64,000 bases of DNA, taken from assembly GCF_016865585.1 (NCBI RefSeq), contig NZ_JAESND010000001.1, forward strand, positions 434,001 through 498,000. The letters run 5' to 3'. The translations under genes were made by a program, and so were the position numbers. Shown here piece by piece: positions 44,182-52,445 of this stretch (the first letter of the stretch is position 1; every line of letters starts with the position of its first letter). The stretch is from Jeongeupia naejangsanensis (GTDB lineage Bacteria; Pseudomonadota; Gammaproteobacteria; Burkholderiales; Chitinibacteraceae). Below the pieces are notes generated by a model. That model saw only the letters and a list, made by a program, of their open reading frames with translations. It was not told the DNA's origin and ran no database searches.

Positions 44182-47100
44182 CTACGGCTTCGCCGGTGTC
44201 GCCGGCTTGTCGTTACCCCACAGCGAATCGAAGTTGATCGAGTACTTGGCGTCGAACGTGCTCTCGTCGGTACCGACCCGGGTCACGAAGGACCAGCGCC
44301 GCGACAGCTGCACCGTGAAGCGGACCGCATCCTTGAGGCCATTGACGCTCTTGTCGAGCCCCAGCGTCAGCCACTTGTTGAGCCGCTTGCTTACGGTCAC
44401 GACCTGCGTGGTCGTGCCGTCTTCCATCTTGTCCGACGCGACGCCGACCTCGTCGATGCCCAGCTTGCCGAACAACTCGTCCGAGAAGCTTTCTCCCGAG
44501 TCACCGCTCGCGAACGCCGCATTCAGGAACTGCAGCAGCACCGCCGAATCGCCCTTGTCCATATTGTCGGTGCCGTGACCGAACAGCAGCCACGAGAGCT
44601 TCTCGTTCTCCGGAACCGACGGGTTCGAGTACAGCTTGACCCGCGGATTCAGCGCCGACCCCTTGACCTCGACGCCGGCCTCGACCGACAGCCCTTCGCG
44701 GACCGCGAGAATGTCGAGTCCCGGGTTGTCGAGCTGGCCCGAGAACGACACGATGCCGCGCTCGATCGCCAGCTTCTGGCCATAGGCACGATACGTTCCT
44801 TCCTCGACCTTGACCGTCCCGAAGCCCTGCAGGCTCTGGTTCGGTGTCGTTTTCAGGCGCAGCAAACCCGACAACTGCGCTTCCAGCCCGTAGCCACGGA
44901 AAGTGAAATCGTCACCAAGGTCGATCTCGAACTGCAGGTTCGCCAGCGGCAGCGGCTTGCCGACGTCCCGCTTCTGCCCGACGATGACCACGTCGTCGGA
45001 CAGATGCGGCACATCGGTCGAGCGGTAGCGGATATCGCCGTGGTCGGCCTTCAGGTTGCCGGTCACCGACAACCCTTCCTTGCCGTAGCGCACATCGCCC
45101 TTGCCCGAGACGACCAGCACCATGTCCGGCTTGTTGATCAGCGTCAGCTGTCTGGCGGTGATCGTCGCATTCGCATCGGCACCGTTGTCGCTCAGATCGA
45201 TCTGGCCGGTTGCATTCAGGTCACCACGCCCGCCCTTGAATGTGAAGGTATCCAGCACCACACGATTCTGTGACAAGCGCACGCGGGCCTTGCCGTCCTG
45301 CAGCGAGACGCCGGTTGCCGCATCGCGGATCGAGAGATAGTCGCCGTTGACGGTGCCGGCCAGCACGCCTTGCGACATGGGGCCGCTGCGGCTGACGTCG
45401 AAATCGATCGCGCCCTTGAGCTGCAGGCTGTCACTGATCAACGGCGACACCTTGGCCAGATCGGGCAGCTTGCCGGCGGCCCGCAGCGTCAGCGGCGCCC
45501 CGATTTCGACCTGCCATGCGGGCGCGTCGATGCGCGTCGCACCGGTCAGGGCAATCTGGCCGAATCGGCTGCTGTGGATCTGCCCGTCGAGCGACACCTG
45601 CGACTGGCGCGCCTGGATACGCGCACTCAACTGATCCAGCTGCAAGGCATGCGCCGGACTGCGTTCGCTGGCCGGCACGCGAATGTCGCCGCTGAGGCGG
45701 TTCAGCGTTACGTCGCCATCGAGCGTCGCGCCCTGTTTCAACTGCCAGCGCCCGCCCAGCACCAGATCGCTCTGCACGGCCTTGAAATCCGCCAGTTTCA
45801 GCAGCTCGGCGGTCACCAGTCGCTCGGCATTGCCGTCGGTTTCCAGTCGCCCCGGTTGCCAGAACAGCCGGTCTAGCCGGATCCTGCTCTCGCCGATCGC
45901 CAGCGTCGTGGCACCCACCTCGACCTTGCTCGCGCCAAACGTCGCATCGACGGCCGACTGCACGCTGATCGGCAACATCGCGCGACCATCGAGCTTGTTG
46001 ATCCGGCCACGCCATTGCCACTGCGCATCCAGCCCGCCGGCGGCTGCCAGATCCAGCCCGATCGGCTCTGCGTGATACTGGCCGGTCGCGGCCAGACGCA
46101 AGGTATGTGTGCCCCGGGTACCGTTGATGACGAGCTTGAGCTGCGCGATTTTGGCGTCAAAGCCTTCCAGCCCGGACAGGTCCACGTCGAACTGCATCGG
46201 ACTCGTCAGATCGGAGTACAACTGGCCATCCAGCTTGCCGCGCGCCAGCTTGACGCCGAACGGCGTCGCCAGGCCGGCAACGTTCAGCGACGTCTTGATC
46301 AAGGGCTTCTTGAACGCGCCGATCAGCTGCGTTGTTCCCTGCACGCGGCCACCAAAGCCAGGGCCGAGTTCGTTCAGGCCGTCGAGCGCGAGCTGCAGGT
46401 CCAGCTTGTCGCCGGCGGCGCCAAGTGCACCGCGGGCGGTAATCCGGTTGCTGCCCAATGCCAGCCAGAGGTCGGCATGCTTGAGCCGGGTTTCGGTCAG
46501 GTCGAGCTCGCCCTTGCCGGACAGGGGCCGGTTGTTGAAGCTGCTTTGCGCCAGCTCGTATTTCACGCTGGCACTCAGCGCCGGCTTGAGCGCGCCCTTT
46601 GCATCGACGCGCCCGCTGATCCGGCCCGCCGGCACGGCGGCAAACTCGGCCGGATTGACGTTGTCCAGCGTCGCCTCGGCGACAAAGTCCTCGCGCTCAA
46701 AACCGAATTCGCCCTTGAGTGACAAGGTACTGTTGCCGCGCTTGAGTTCCGCACTTCGGATTGCCAGCCGACGCTCGGTTTGTGGCCGGATCCAGCCCAG
46801 ATCCGCATTGAGCGCGGCCTTGTAGGTCGGATCGTCGAGCTTGGCCACGACATCGGGTGCCGCATAGGCCCCCTTCAGAAGAATCTGCCCGCCCAAGCGG
46901 CTTTTCGGCTGGCGTTGCACCAGCTGCGACAGGTCCAGCCCGGCGATATCCACCGTGGCATCGAGCTTGTCCGCCTGAAACTGCCCTCGCCCCTTGAGCT
47001 GGCCGCCACCCGGCAGGGTCGCGAGCAGGGTCGTCAGATCGAGAGCATCGTTGCTGACCGTAAAGGCTGCACTCAGCGTTTCCAGTGGCAGTCGGTCCGT

Positions 47101-48072
47101 ATTCACCGGCCCGGGCAAGGCGTTCTTCAGCGACAGACGCCCAGCTGCAAGCTTGCCGCTACTGGGCGCAAGGGACAGCTCGACGTCAAGCGCCGCTTTC
47201 GGCAGGCCCGGCTGCAACGCGGCCGGATTGACGCCATGCGCCTTGAGCTGGGCCGACTTCAGCATGGCGTAGGCATAGGGCGCAAAGACGTCGAGCCGGC
47301 TGTCGAGATCGATGCCGACCTTTTCGCCCTTCACCGAGCCGTTCAGCCCCAGATCGCGCAGCGAGCCGGACAGGTTGACCCGGCTTTCCAGCTGACGCTC
47401 TTCAATGACCCCGGCGTAGCCAAGGCGGCCGGCAACGGCAAACGGCGCCCGGCCATCCAGCGACAGCTGGGCCTTGAGCCGGCCACGCGGCGTATCGAGC
47501 CGCTGCAGATCAAGGCGGTGCACATCGCCGTCGCTGTGCAGGTTCAGCTGCACCTGCTTCAGGTCGACCGGCGAACCGGCCAGCGTGAAACGCTGCAGGC
47601 TGGCCGCATCGACGTCGATCGCCACCGGCAGGCTCAACGAGGTCGGTGGCGGCGATACCGGCTGGTTGGGCGGCGACGGCTTGCTGGTGATGTCGAGATG
47701 GCCCAGTTCGAGCCGGCTGACCGAGACCCGCCGGGCAAGCAGGGCTTCCGGCGCCCATTCGAGATAACCCCGGTCAAGCTTGACCGTCACCGCGGCCGTA
47801 TCGACGACCAGTCCGTTGACGGTCACCCCACGCCAGAGCGAGCCTTCCAGCGACTTGAGTTTGGCGATGCCGCTGGCGTTGATCCGCTCGACCAGCCAGC
47901 GATGTCCGCCCGCACTGTCGATCCACGTCAAGGCCCCGGCCAGCAGGCCGGCCAGCACCACCACGATGCCGAGCACGCTCCACACCAGCCAACGCGGTAT
48001 GCTGCGTTTTGCCGGTGGCGCTACGGCGGTTTCCTGCTCCGTAGCCGGTGCAGGCTGTTCGTTTTCGCTCAT
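44182..48072 (-). CDS. tamB: Translocation and assembly module protein TamB
   Basis: An inner-membrane-anchored, periplasm-spanning protein of 1296 residues with one N-terminal helix (WLVWSVLGIVVVLAGLLAGAL). It is predicted to form a long beta-taco groove for lipid or outer-membrane-protein transport with TamA. The body is repetitive in AsmA/TamB style strands, and the C-terminal DUF490 domain includes GFGTVKVEEGTYRAYGQKL and KLSWLLFGHGTDNMDKG. It starts one base after the tamA stop and has normal length. Confidence 0.94.
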   Translation of the reverse strand: MSENEQPAPATEQETAVAPPAKRSIPRWLVWSVLGIVVVLAGLLAGALTWIDSAGGHRWLVERINASGIAKLKSLEGSLWRGVTVNGLVVDTAAVTVKLDRGYLEWAPEALLARRVSVSRLELGHLDITSKPSPPNQPVSPPPTSLSLPVAIDVDAASLQRFTLAGSPVDLKQVQLNLHSDGDVHRLDLQRLDTPRGRLKAQLSLDGRAPFAVAGRLGYAGVIEERQLESRVNLSGSLRDLGLNGSVKGEKVGIDLDSRLDVFAPYAYAMLKSAQLKAHGVNPAALQPGLPKAALDVELSLAPSSGKLAAGRLSLKNALPGPVNTDRLPLETLSAAFTVSNDALDLTTLLATLPGGGQLKGRGQFQADKLDATVDIAGLDLSQLVQRQPKSRLGGQILLKGAYAAPDVVAKLDDPTYKAALNADLGWIRPQTERRLAIRSAELKRGNSTLSLKGEFGFEREDFVAEATLDNVNPAEFAAVPAGRISGRVDAKGALKPALSASVKYELAQSSFNNRPLSGKGELDLTETRLKHADLWLALGSNRITARGALGAAGDKLDLQLALDGLNELGPGFGGRVQGTTQLIGAFKKPLIKTSLNVAGLATPFGVKLARGKLDGQLYSDLTSPMQFDVDLSGLEGFDAKIAQLKLVINGTRGTHTLRLAATGQYHAEPIGLDLAAAGGLDAQWQWRGRINKLDGRAMLPISVQSAVDATFGASKVEVGATTLAIGESRIRLDRLFWQPGRLETDGNAERLVTAELLKLADFKAVQSDLVLGGRWQLKQGATLDGDVTLNRLSGDIRVPASERSPAHALQLDQLSARIQARQSQVSLDGQIHSSRFGQIALTGATRIDAPAWQVEIGAPLTLRAAGKLPDLAKVSPLISDSLQLKGAIDFDVSRSGPMSQGVLAGTVNGDYLSIRDAATGVSLQDGKARVRLSQNRVVLDTFTFKGGRGDLNATGQIDLSDNGADANATITARQLTLINKPDMVLVVSGKGDVRYGKEGLSVTGNLKADHGDIRYRSTDVPHLSDDVVIVGQKRDVGKPLPLANLQFEIDLGDDFTFRGYGLEAQLSGLLRLKTTPNQSLQGFGTVKVEEGTYRAYGQKLAIERGIVSFSGQLDNPGLDILAVREGLSVEAGVEVKGSALNPRVKLYSNPSVPENEKLSWLLFGHGTDNMDKGDSAVLLQFLNAAFASGDSGESFSDELFGKLGIDEVGVASDKMEDGTTTQVVTVSKRLNKWLTLGLDKSVNGLKDAVRFTVQLSRRWSFVTRVGTDESTFDAKYSINFDSLWGNDKPATPAKP

Positions 48073-48073
48073 G

Positions 48074-49828
48074 TCAGAACGTCAGCCCCAGCGAAAAATA
48101 GAAACGCCATTGTTCGGCGTCGATGCCATAGGCCAGATCGGCGCCCAGCACGCCGACCGGACTGACCCAGCGCGCGCCGACACCGACACCGGTCTGGCCG
48201 TCGAAACTGCCCCAGGTATCGGCCGCATCGCCGTAGTCGGCGAAGACCGCGGCGCGCCAGTCCTTGTAGACCGCGTACTGGTATTCGAGCGTCGCCGTGG
48301 CCAGCACCCGCCCCGGTTCTGTCGTCCCGTCCGAGATGATGCCGAGACTTTGATAGTCGTAACCGCGGACGCTGTTGGCGCCGCCGGCCCGGAACAGGTA
48401 ATCGGTCGGCACCTTGGTCGGATCCTTGGTGAAGTTCTGGCCGAGTTCCAGCCGGAAGAAGGCGACGTCGGCCTGCCCGACCTTCCAGTACTGCACCCCC
48501 TGGGCGTACAGCTCGACGAAGGACTCGTCGGTCGCTACACCCTGCACGGCCCCTGCGCCTTCGAGCTGCAGGATGTTGCCGCTCTTCGGATCACGCCGGT
48601 TGTCGAGGTCGCGACGAATCCACTTGTAATACGCAACCAGCGCCTGCGGGCGCTCGAGGTTGCCGTCCGCGTTGACCCGTCGTTCGCGCAGGTATTCGAT
48701 ACCCATCGTCCGGTCGATCAGGTCTTCCTTGCGCGTCCGCGAGACACCGCCCTTGTAGGTCTCGGTATCGAGCCCTTCGACGGTACTGCTGGTGTAGTTG
48801 ACGTAGGCACGATGCGAATAACCGCTCTTGAACTGCGGGAAATCGATCGACAGCTCGCCTTCCTGCTCGTCGCCATCGAGCTTGGCGCGAATCCCGCCGA
48901 CCCAGCCACGGTCGAGCAGGTTGTTGTAGCTGTACTGCGCCTCGGCCCGTGGGCCGGTGTTGGTGCTGTAGCCGAGCGACAGCGCCAGCTTGTTCAGCGG
49001 TACTTCCTGCAGATTGATCACGACCGGCGCGACATAGGGCGGCTTTGCCGAAGGCTCGGCCTCGACCACCGCAGCGCCGAACTGCGGCATCGATTGCAGA
49101 TCCGACTGCAGATCGGACAGCTCCTTGCGCCGGTACTCGCCCCCTTCCTGCAAGTCGATGCGGTTTTTGACGATGCGCTCCGGATACCGCTGCAGCCCCT
49201 TGATGGTGACCGGGCCAAAGACGTAGGCCGGGCCGCTGTCGATCACCATCGTGATGTCGGCGCGATTGCTCGCCGGATCGACGCTGACTTCGCTTTTGGT
49301 CACATGGGCGGTCAGGTAACGCCTCGCCAACATCCGGTTGACGACCCGCTGCTTGGTTTCCGACCAGGCGGCCTGAGTGAAGACGTCGCCTTCGGCCAGC
49401 GCCCAGCCTCCCTCAAGCCGGTTCAGCACCCGTTTGTAGAACGCCTCGTCCTCGGTCACCGCGCCGATCAGTTGAAAGTCGATCTTCCCGACTCGCGTCA
49501 ATGGACCCGGATCGACCTCGACCACGGCGCGGTAGTTGCCGCCGTTCTGCTCGAGCCTCGATTTGATCTTGGAAGAAAAATAGCCCTGCGTATGCAGCAG
49601 CGCCGCCGCTTCCTGCGGGGTGCGATCGACCAGCAGCTGCAGGCTTTCGGGCGTGGTTTTCTTTTCATCCCGCCAGCGGTACAGGTCGAGGTAGCGCTCA
49701 AGCAGGTTTTCGATGTCCGACGGTGCGTCGATCTCGACCTGATACGACGCAATTTCCCCTTCGTCGCCCCATGCCAGGCTCGCGGCAAACAGAACACTCA
49801 GCAGGGCGGAACGGGTCAGGGCGGACAT
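48074..49828 (-). CDS. tamA: Translocation and assembly module outer-membrane protein TamA
   Basis: An Omp85-family outer-membrane barrel of about 584 residues. After a signal peptide (SALLSVLFAASLAWG) come POTRA domains (YQVEIDAPSDIENLLERYLDL, GYFSSKIKSRLEQNGG, GPVTIKGLQRYPERIVKNR) and a 16-strand barrel with the lid motif SVRGYDYQSLG and a terminal Phe (YFSLGLTF). I chose the ATG at 49828 (MSALTRS), giving a normal signal peptide; one at 49852 adds eight residues. It is the first gene of tamAB. Confidence 0.94.
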   Translation of the reverse strand: MSALTRSALLSVLFAASLAWGDEGEIASYQVEIDAPSDIENLLERYLDLYRWRDEKKTTPESLQLLVDRTPQEAAALLHTQGYFSSKIKSRLEQNGGNYRAVVEVDPGPLTRVGKIDFQLIGAVTEDEAFYKRVLNRLEGGWALAEGDVFTQAAWSETKQRVVNRMLARRYLTAHVTKSEVSVDPASNRADITMVIDSGPAYVFGPVTIKGLQRYPERIVKNRIDLQEGGEYRRKELSDLQSDLQSMPQFGAAVVEAEPSAKPPYVAPVVINLQEVPLNKLALSLGYSTNTGPRAEAQYSYNNLLDRGWVGGIRAKLDGDEQEGELSIDFPQFKSGYSHRAYVNYTSSTVEGLDTETYKGGVSRTRKEDLIDRTMGIEYLRERRVNADGNLERPQALVAYYKWIRRDLDNRRDPKSGNILQLEGAGAVQGVATDESFVELYAQGVQYWKVGQADVAFFRLELGQNFTKDPTKVPTDYLFRAGGANSVRGYDYQSLGIISDGTTEPGRVLATATLEYQYAVYKDWRAAVFADYGDAADTWGSFDGQTGVGVGARWVSPVGVLGADLAYGIDAEQWRFYFSLGLTF

Positions 49829-49910
49829 ACAGCGGAGGCAGGCAGAAAACACCGTACTTTAGCCGAAAGCCCGCGCGGCGCGGCGACTCGATACGGTGAA
49901 CAACAAACAA

Positions 49911-49950
49911 AAAAAATTGCCCGGCTCAACCGGAAGGTTGATGCACGGGC
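49911..49950 (-). terminator. Terminator of the 30-codon small-gene unit
   Basis: On the minus strand GCCCG and CGGGC arms enclose CAACC-TTCC-GGTTG, followed by AATTTTTTTT. It lies 70-110 bases past the small-gene stop, and tamA begins 83 bases further on, so the unit is separate from tamBA. Confidence 0.8.
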
Positions 49951-50020
49951 ATGAATAGGAGGAGTCGATAACGGCCAAGAGGCCGGGTACTACAGAGATG
50001 CGCGCAACCGCGCTACTACA

Positions 50021-50113
50021 TCAACGAACGAGCGTCAGACGCCATCCGTAAGATTTAACGATCAGGCTCTGGGCCTTCTCGACGTTTTTCACGATTTTCA
50101 ACAGCGTTTTCAT
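50021..50113 (-). CDS. Small cationic peptide, 30 residues, unknown function
   Basis: A frame too short for ordinary gene calls encodes a 30-residue peptide beginning MKTLLKIVKNVEKAQSLIVK and ending SYGWRLTLVR. AAGGAG lies 6 bases before its ATG, an ideal ribosome site. Seven Lys/Arg and one Glu make it strongly basic; hydrophobic residues recur every three to four positions, as in an amphipathic helix. It has its own promoter about 60 bp upstream and its own terminator. I recognise no family. It might be a membrane-active toxin-like peptide, a small regulatory protein or the coding part of a dual-function RNA. Confidence 0.6.
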   Translation of the reverse strand: MKTLLKIVKNVEKAQSLIVKSYGWRLTLVR

Positions 50114-50174
50114 GTCCTGCTCCTTGGAGAGGCTCAACTGCATTTGTTGTCAGCAGGCTTGCTGGCATGGGTTA

Positions 50175-50214
50175 ACTTTAGCAAGACTACGAAACCAGCG
50201 CAAGTGTTTTCGTA
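50175..50214 (-). promoter_or_regulatory. Promoter and palindromic operator of the small peptide gene
   Basis: On the minus strand TTGCGC (50198-50203) and TAAAGT (50175-50180) are separated by exactly 17 bp. The inverted repeat TACGAAA-N13-TTTCGTA (50188-50194 and 50208-50214) brackets the -35 element. The rest of 50114-50399 is AT-rich and holds further TACGAAAA-like copies and GTTAC-CCAAT-GTAAC (about 50233-50247) but no other gene that I can support. Confidence 0.6.
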
Positions 50215-50344
50215 CTTTTACTACCTATATTTTCGCGTTACCCAATGTAACCAACTACATCAAACAAGCTGAAACCTATAAAAACACTGAAACATTTTCG
50301 TAGCACGTAAAAACCAACAACAATTACGCATGTAACCCCACTAC

Positions 50345-50376
50345 AAAAGAAAAGGGGCTGCCTGTGGCAACCCCTT
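50345..50376 (-). terminator. Terminator of the chalcone-isomerase-like gene
   Basis: AAGGGG and CCCCTT arms with an inner TGCC/GGCA stem, followed on the minus strand by TTTTCTTTTG. Confidence 0.75.
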
Positions 50377-50399
50377 CTGATCTGCGCGGACCCGGCTGC

Positions 50400-50972
50400 T
50401 CAACGTGCGCCGAGCAACTGTGCCTTGAGTCCTGCCTGTACCGGCGATTTGCCAAGCCAGATCGACAGCAGCGCCGACGCGAAGTCATCGCCGGCAATCA
50501 CCGGGTAGGCCTTGCCGCGCACCGTCACCCGGGTGCCCTGCCCCGGCAGCAGATCCAGCTGGATCACGTCCCCCTTGCCGACGGTCTTGACCTCGCGGAA
50601 CACCTTGTCGAGCGCATCGAGCTGCGGCGCGAAACGCTTCATGTCGCCAGCGCTGATGTTATCCTGCAGCCCATCGACGAACGATTCGTGCATCGTGCCG
50701 GCCGATACTTCGCGCAACATGCGCAGCTCCATCCGGCGCGGCGTCGTTGCGCCGAGGATGGTTGCGGCGTCGCCCACCTTGGCGCCGGTATACAGCGACG
50801 CCACATAGACGTCGAACACCACCTTCTTGCGGACGCCGGCTCCGTTCAGCAACAGCGATTGCCCGGCCACCTCGGCCTTGTCGGGTACCGACGTGCCGCC
50901 GACATCGAGCGCGCTGGCCACGCCGGCGGTCAGCGCCAGCATCAGGACCAGTGTCATTGCGCGTTTTTTCAT
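50400..50972 (-). CDS. Exported chalcone isomerase-like domain protein
   Basis: A 190-residue protein with a signal peptide (MKKRAMTLVLMLALTAGVASA) and a bacterial chalcone-isomerase-like domain: GTSVPDKAEVAGQSLLLNGAG, KVVFDVYVASLYTGAK, RRMELRMLREVSAGTMHESF and FASALLSIWLGKSPV. The bacterial family is not known to isomerise chalcones and has been linked by fold to fatty-acid-binding proteins, which is suggestive beside the fad genes. It lies behind the fadA terminator, so it has an independent or read-through transcript. Confidence 0.8.
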   Translation of the reverse strand: MKKRAMTLVLMLALTAGVASALDVGGTSVPDKAEVAGQSLLLNGAGVRKKVVFDVYVASLYTGAKVGDAATILGATTPRRMELRMLREVSAGTMHESFVDGLQDNISAGDMKRFAPQLDALDKVFREVKTVGKGDVIQLDLLPGQGTRVTVRGKAYPVIAGDDFASALLSIWLGKSPVQAGLKAQLLGAR

Positions 50973-50984
50973 TGTCGTCCTCCA

Positions 50985-51013
50985 GAAAAAAAGCCCACGG
51001 GATGAGCGTGGGC
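50985..51013 (-). terminator. Rho-independent terminator of fadA
   Basis: GCCCACG-N7-CGTGGGC, followed on the minus strand by eight T, 31 bases after the fadA stop. Confidence 0.9.
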
Positions 51014-51044
51014 AAAGACAGGCAGAGTCAAATTCGTCGCGGCC

Positions 51045-52250
51045 TCACAGCACCTGGATGATGCCGGCGGCGCCCATGCCCGTGCCGATGCACATCGTCA
51101 CCATGCCGTAGGCACCCGGCTTGCCCTGGCGGCGCAGACCGTGGATCAGCGTGGCGGCGCGGATGGCGCCGGTGGCACCGAGCGGGTGGCCGAGCGCAAT
51201 CGCCCCCCCGTTCGGGTTCACCTTGCTCATGTCCAGATCCAGATCACGGCTAACGGCCAGCGCCTGTGCGGCGAAGGCTTCGTTCAGCTCGATCCACGAC
51301 AGATCGTTCAGCGTCAGGCCGGCCTGCTTCAGCGCGGCCGGAATCGCTTCCTTCGGACCGATGCCCATGATCGCCGGCGGCACGCCCTTGACCGCGAAGG
51401 TCGTGAACTTGGCCAGCGGGGTCAGGTTGTATTCCCTCAGCACCTTTTCCGACACCAGGATCAGCGCACCGGCGCCGTCGGACATCTGCGAGCTGTTGCC
51501 GGCAGTGACCGAGCCCTTGGCGGCAAACACCGTCTTGAGCTTGGCGAGGCCCTCAAGGCTGGTGCCTGCACGCGGACCTTCGTCGGTGGTCAGTGTCTTG
51601 CTCACCAGCTCGACTTCGCCGGTGGCCAGATTCGGCACACGGTAGGTCACGTCGAGCGGGGTAATTTCATCGGCAAACGCACCCGACTCGATCGCGGCCA
51701 GCGCACGGCGGTGCGATTCGACCGCGAACGCATCCTGATCTTCGCGGCTGACGTTCCACTGGTTGGCGACCTTCTCGGCGGTCAGGCCCATGCCGAAGGC
51801 GATCGCCATGTTTTCGTTATTGGCGAAGAATTCCGGGTTCAGGGCGATCTTGTTGCCCATCATCGGCACCATCGACATCGACTCGGCGCCGGCGGCGATC
51901 ATCACGTCGGCTTCACCGACGCGGATGCGGTCGGCGGCCATCGACACGGCGTTGATGCCCGACGAGCAGAAACGGTTGATGGTGATGCCGCCGACGGTGT
52001 CCGGCAGGCCGGCGAGCAAGGCGCCGATCCGCGCCATGTTCATGCCCTGTTCGGCTTCCGGCATCGCGCAGCCGACGACGACGTCGTCGACACGCGCCGG
52101 ATCCAGCCCCGGCACCTGCGCCATTGCGCCCTTGATCACGTGGGCCAGCATGTCGTCGGGACGCACGTGCTTCATCATGCCGCGCGGCGCCTTGCCGACC
52201 GGCGTGCGGGTCGCAGCGACGATATAGACTTCCTGAATCTGTTTGCTCAT
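51045..52250 (-). CDS. fadA: 3-ketoacyl-CoA thiolase of beta-oxidation
   Basis: A 401-residue thiolase that cleaves 3-ketoacyl-CoA in the last step of fatty-acid beta-oxidation. Cys95 in INRFCSSGINA is the nucleophile; the [14 protein letters not shown] His and CIGTGMGAAG Cys complete the site. GGAGCTC precedes the ATG at 52250. It lies downstream of fadB, separated by 195 bp containing an inverted repeat and a strongly structured element, and ends at a terminator. Confidence 0.94.
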   Translation of the reverse strand: MSKQIQEVYIVAATRTPVGKAPRGMMKHVRPDDMLAHVIKGAMAQVPGLDPARVDDVVVGCAMPEAEQGMNMARIGALLAGLPDTVGGITINRFCSSGINAVSMAADRIRVGEADVMIAAGAESMSMVPMMGNKIALNPEFFANNENMAIAFGMGLTAEKVANQWNVSREDQDAFAVESHRRALAAIESGAFADEITPLDVTYRVPNLATGEVELVSKTLTTDEGPRAGTSLEGLAKLKTVFAAKGSVTAGNSSQMSDGAGALILVSEKVLREYNLTPLAKFTTFAVKGVPPAIMGIGPKEAIPAALKQAGLTLNDLSWIELNEAFAAQALAVSRDLDLDMSKVNPNGGAIALGHPLGATGAIRAATLIHGLRRQGKPGAYGMVTMCIGTGMGAAGIIQVL

Positions 52251-52276
52251 TGCAGAGCTCCTATCTGAATCTGTAC

Positions 52277-52295
52277 GTCGACCGATCAGGTCGAC
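52277..52295. repeat. Inverted repeat before fadA
   Basis: GTCGACC-GATCA-GGTCGAC, perfect 7-bp arms, 27 bp before the fadA start. It could be an mRNA hairpin or a protein-binding site. Confidence 0.5.
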
Positions 52296-52335
52296 CGGAA
52301 CACATCGCGCGGGAATTGGCCGGGATGCGTTGCGA

Positions 52336-52430
52336 GGAGGCAAAGGGCAAGGCGCTCAGGAGCGCAGCGACCGGAATGGACTGAAGTCCATGAGGATCGC
52401 GAGCACCGCACAACGCGGCCATTTGCCTCC
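52336..52430 (-). other. Cloverleaf-folding structured element between fadB and fadA
   Basis: A 9-bp outer stem (GGAGGCAAA at 52336-52344 with TTTGCCTCC at 52422-52430) encloses three perfect hairpins: GCGCTC-AG-GAGCGC (52352-52365), ATGGACT-GA-AGTCCAT (52376-52391) and CCGC-ACAAC-GCGG (52406-52418). The four stems make a four-way junction. It is not a tRNA. It may be a structured mRNA element that sets the fadB/fadA ratio or a dispersed repeat sequence. The strand is set by the operon and is otherwise uncertain. Confidence 0.55.
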
Positions 52431-52445
52431 GCAGTAGCATCACGG

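Noticed and set aside
52336-52430. Cloverleaf element as a tRNA gene
   Set aside because: It has four stems, but no TTC-type T-loop, no anticodon loop of seven bases, and hairpin loops of two bases. It is kept as a structured element only.
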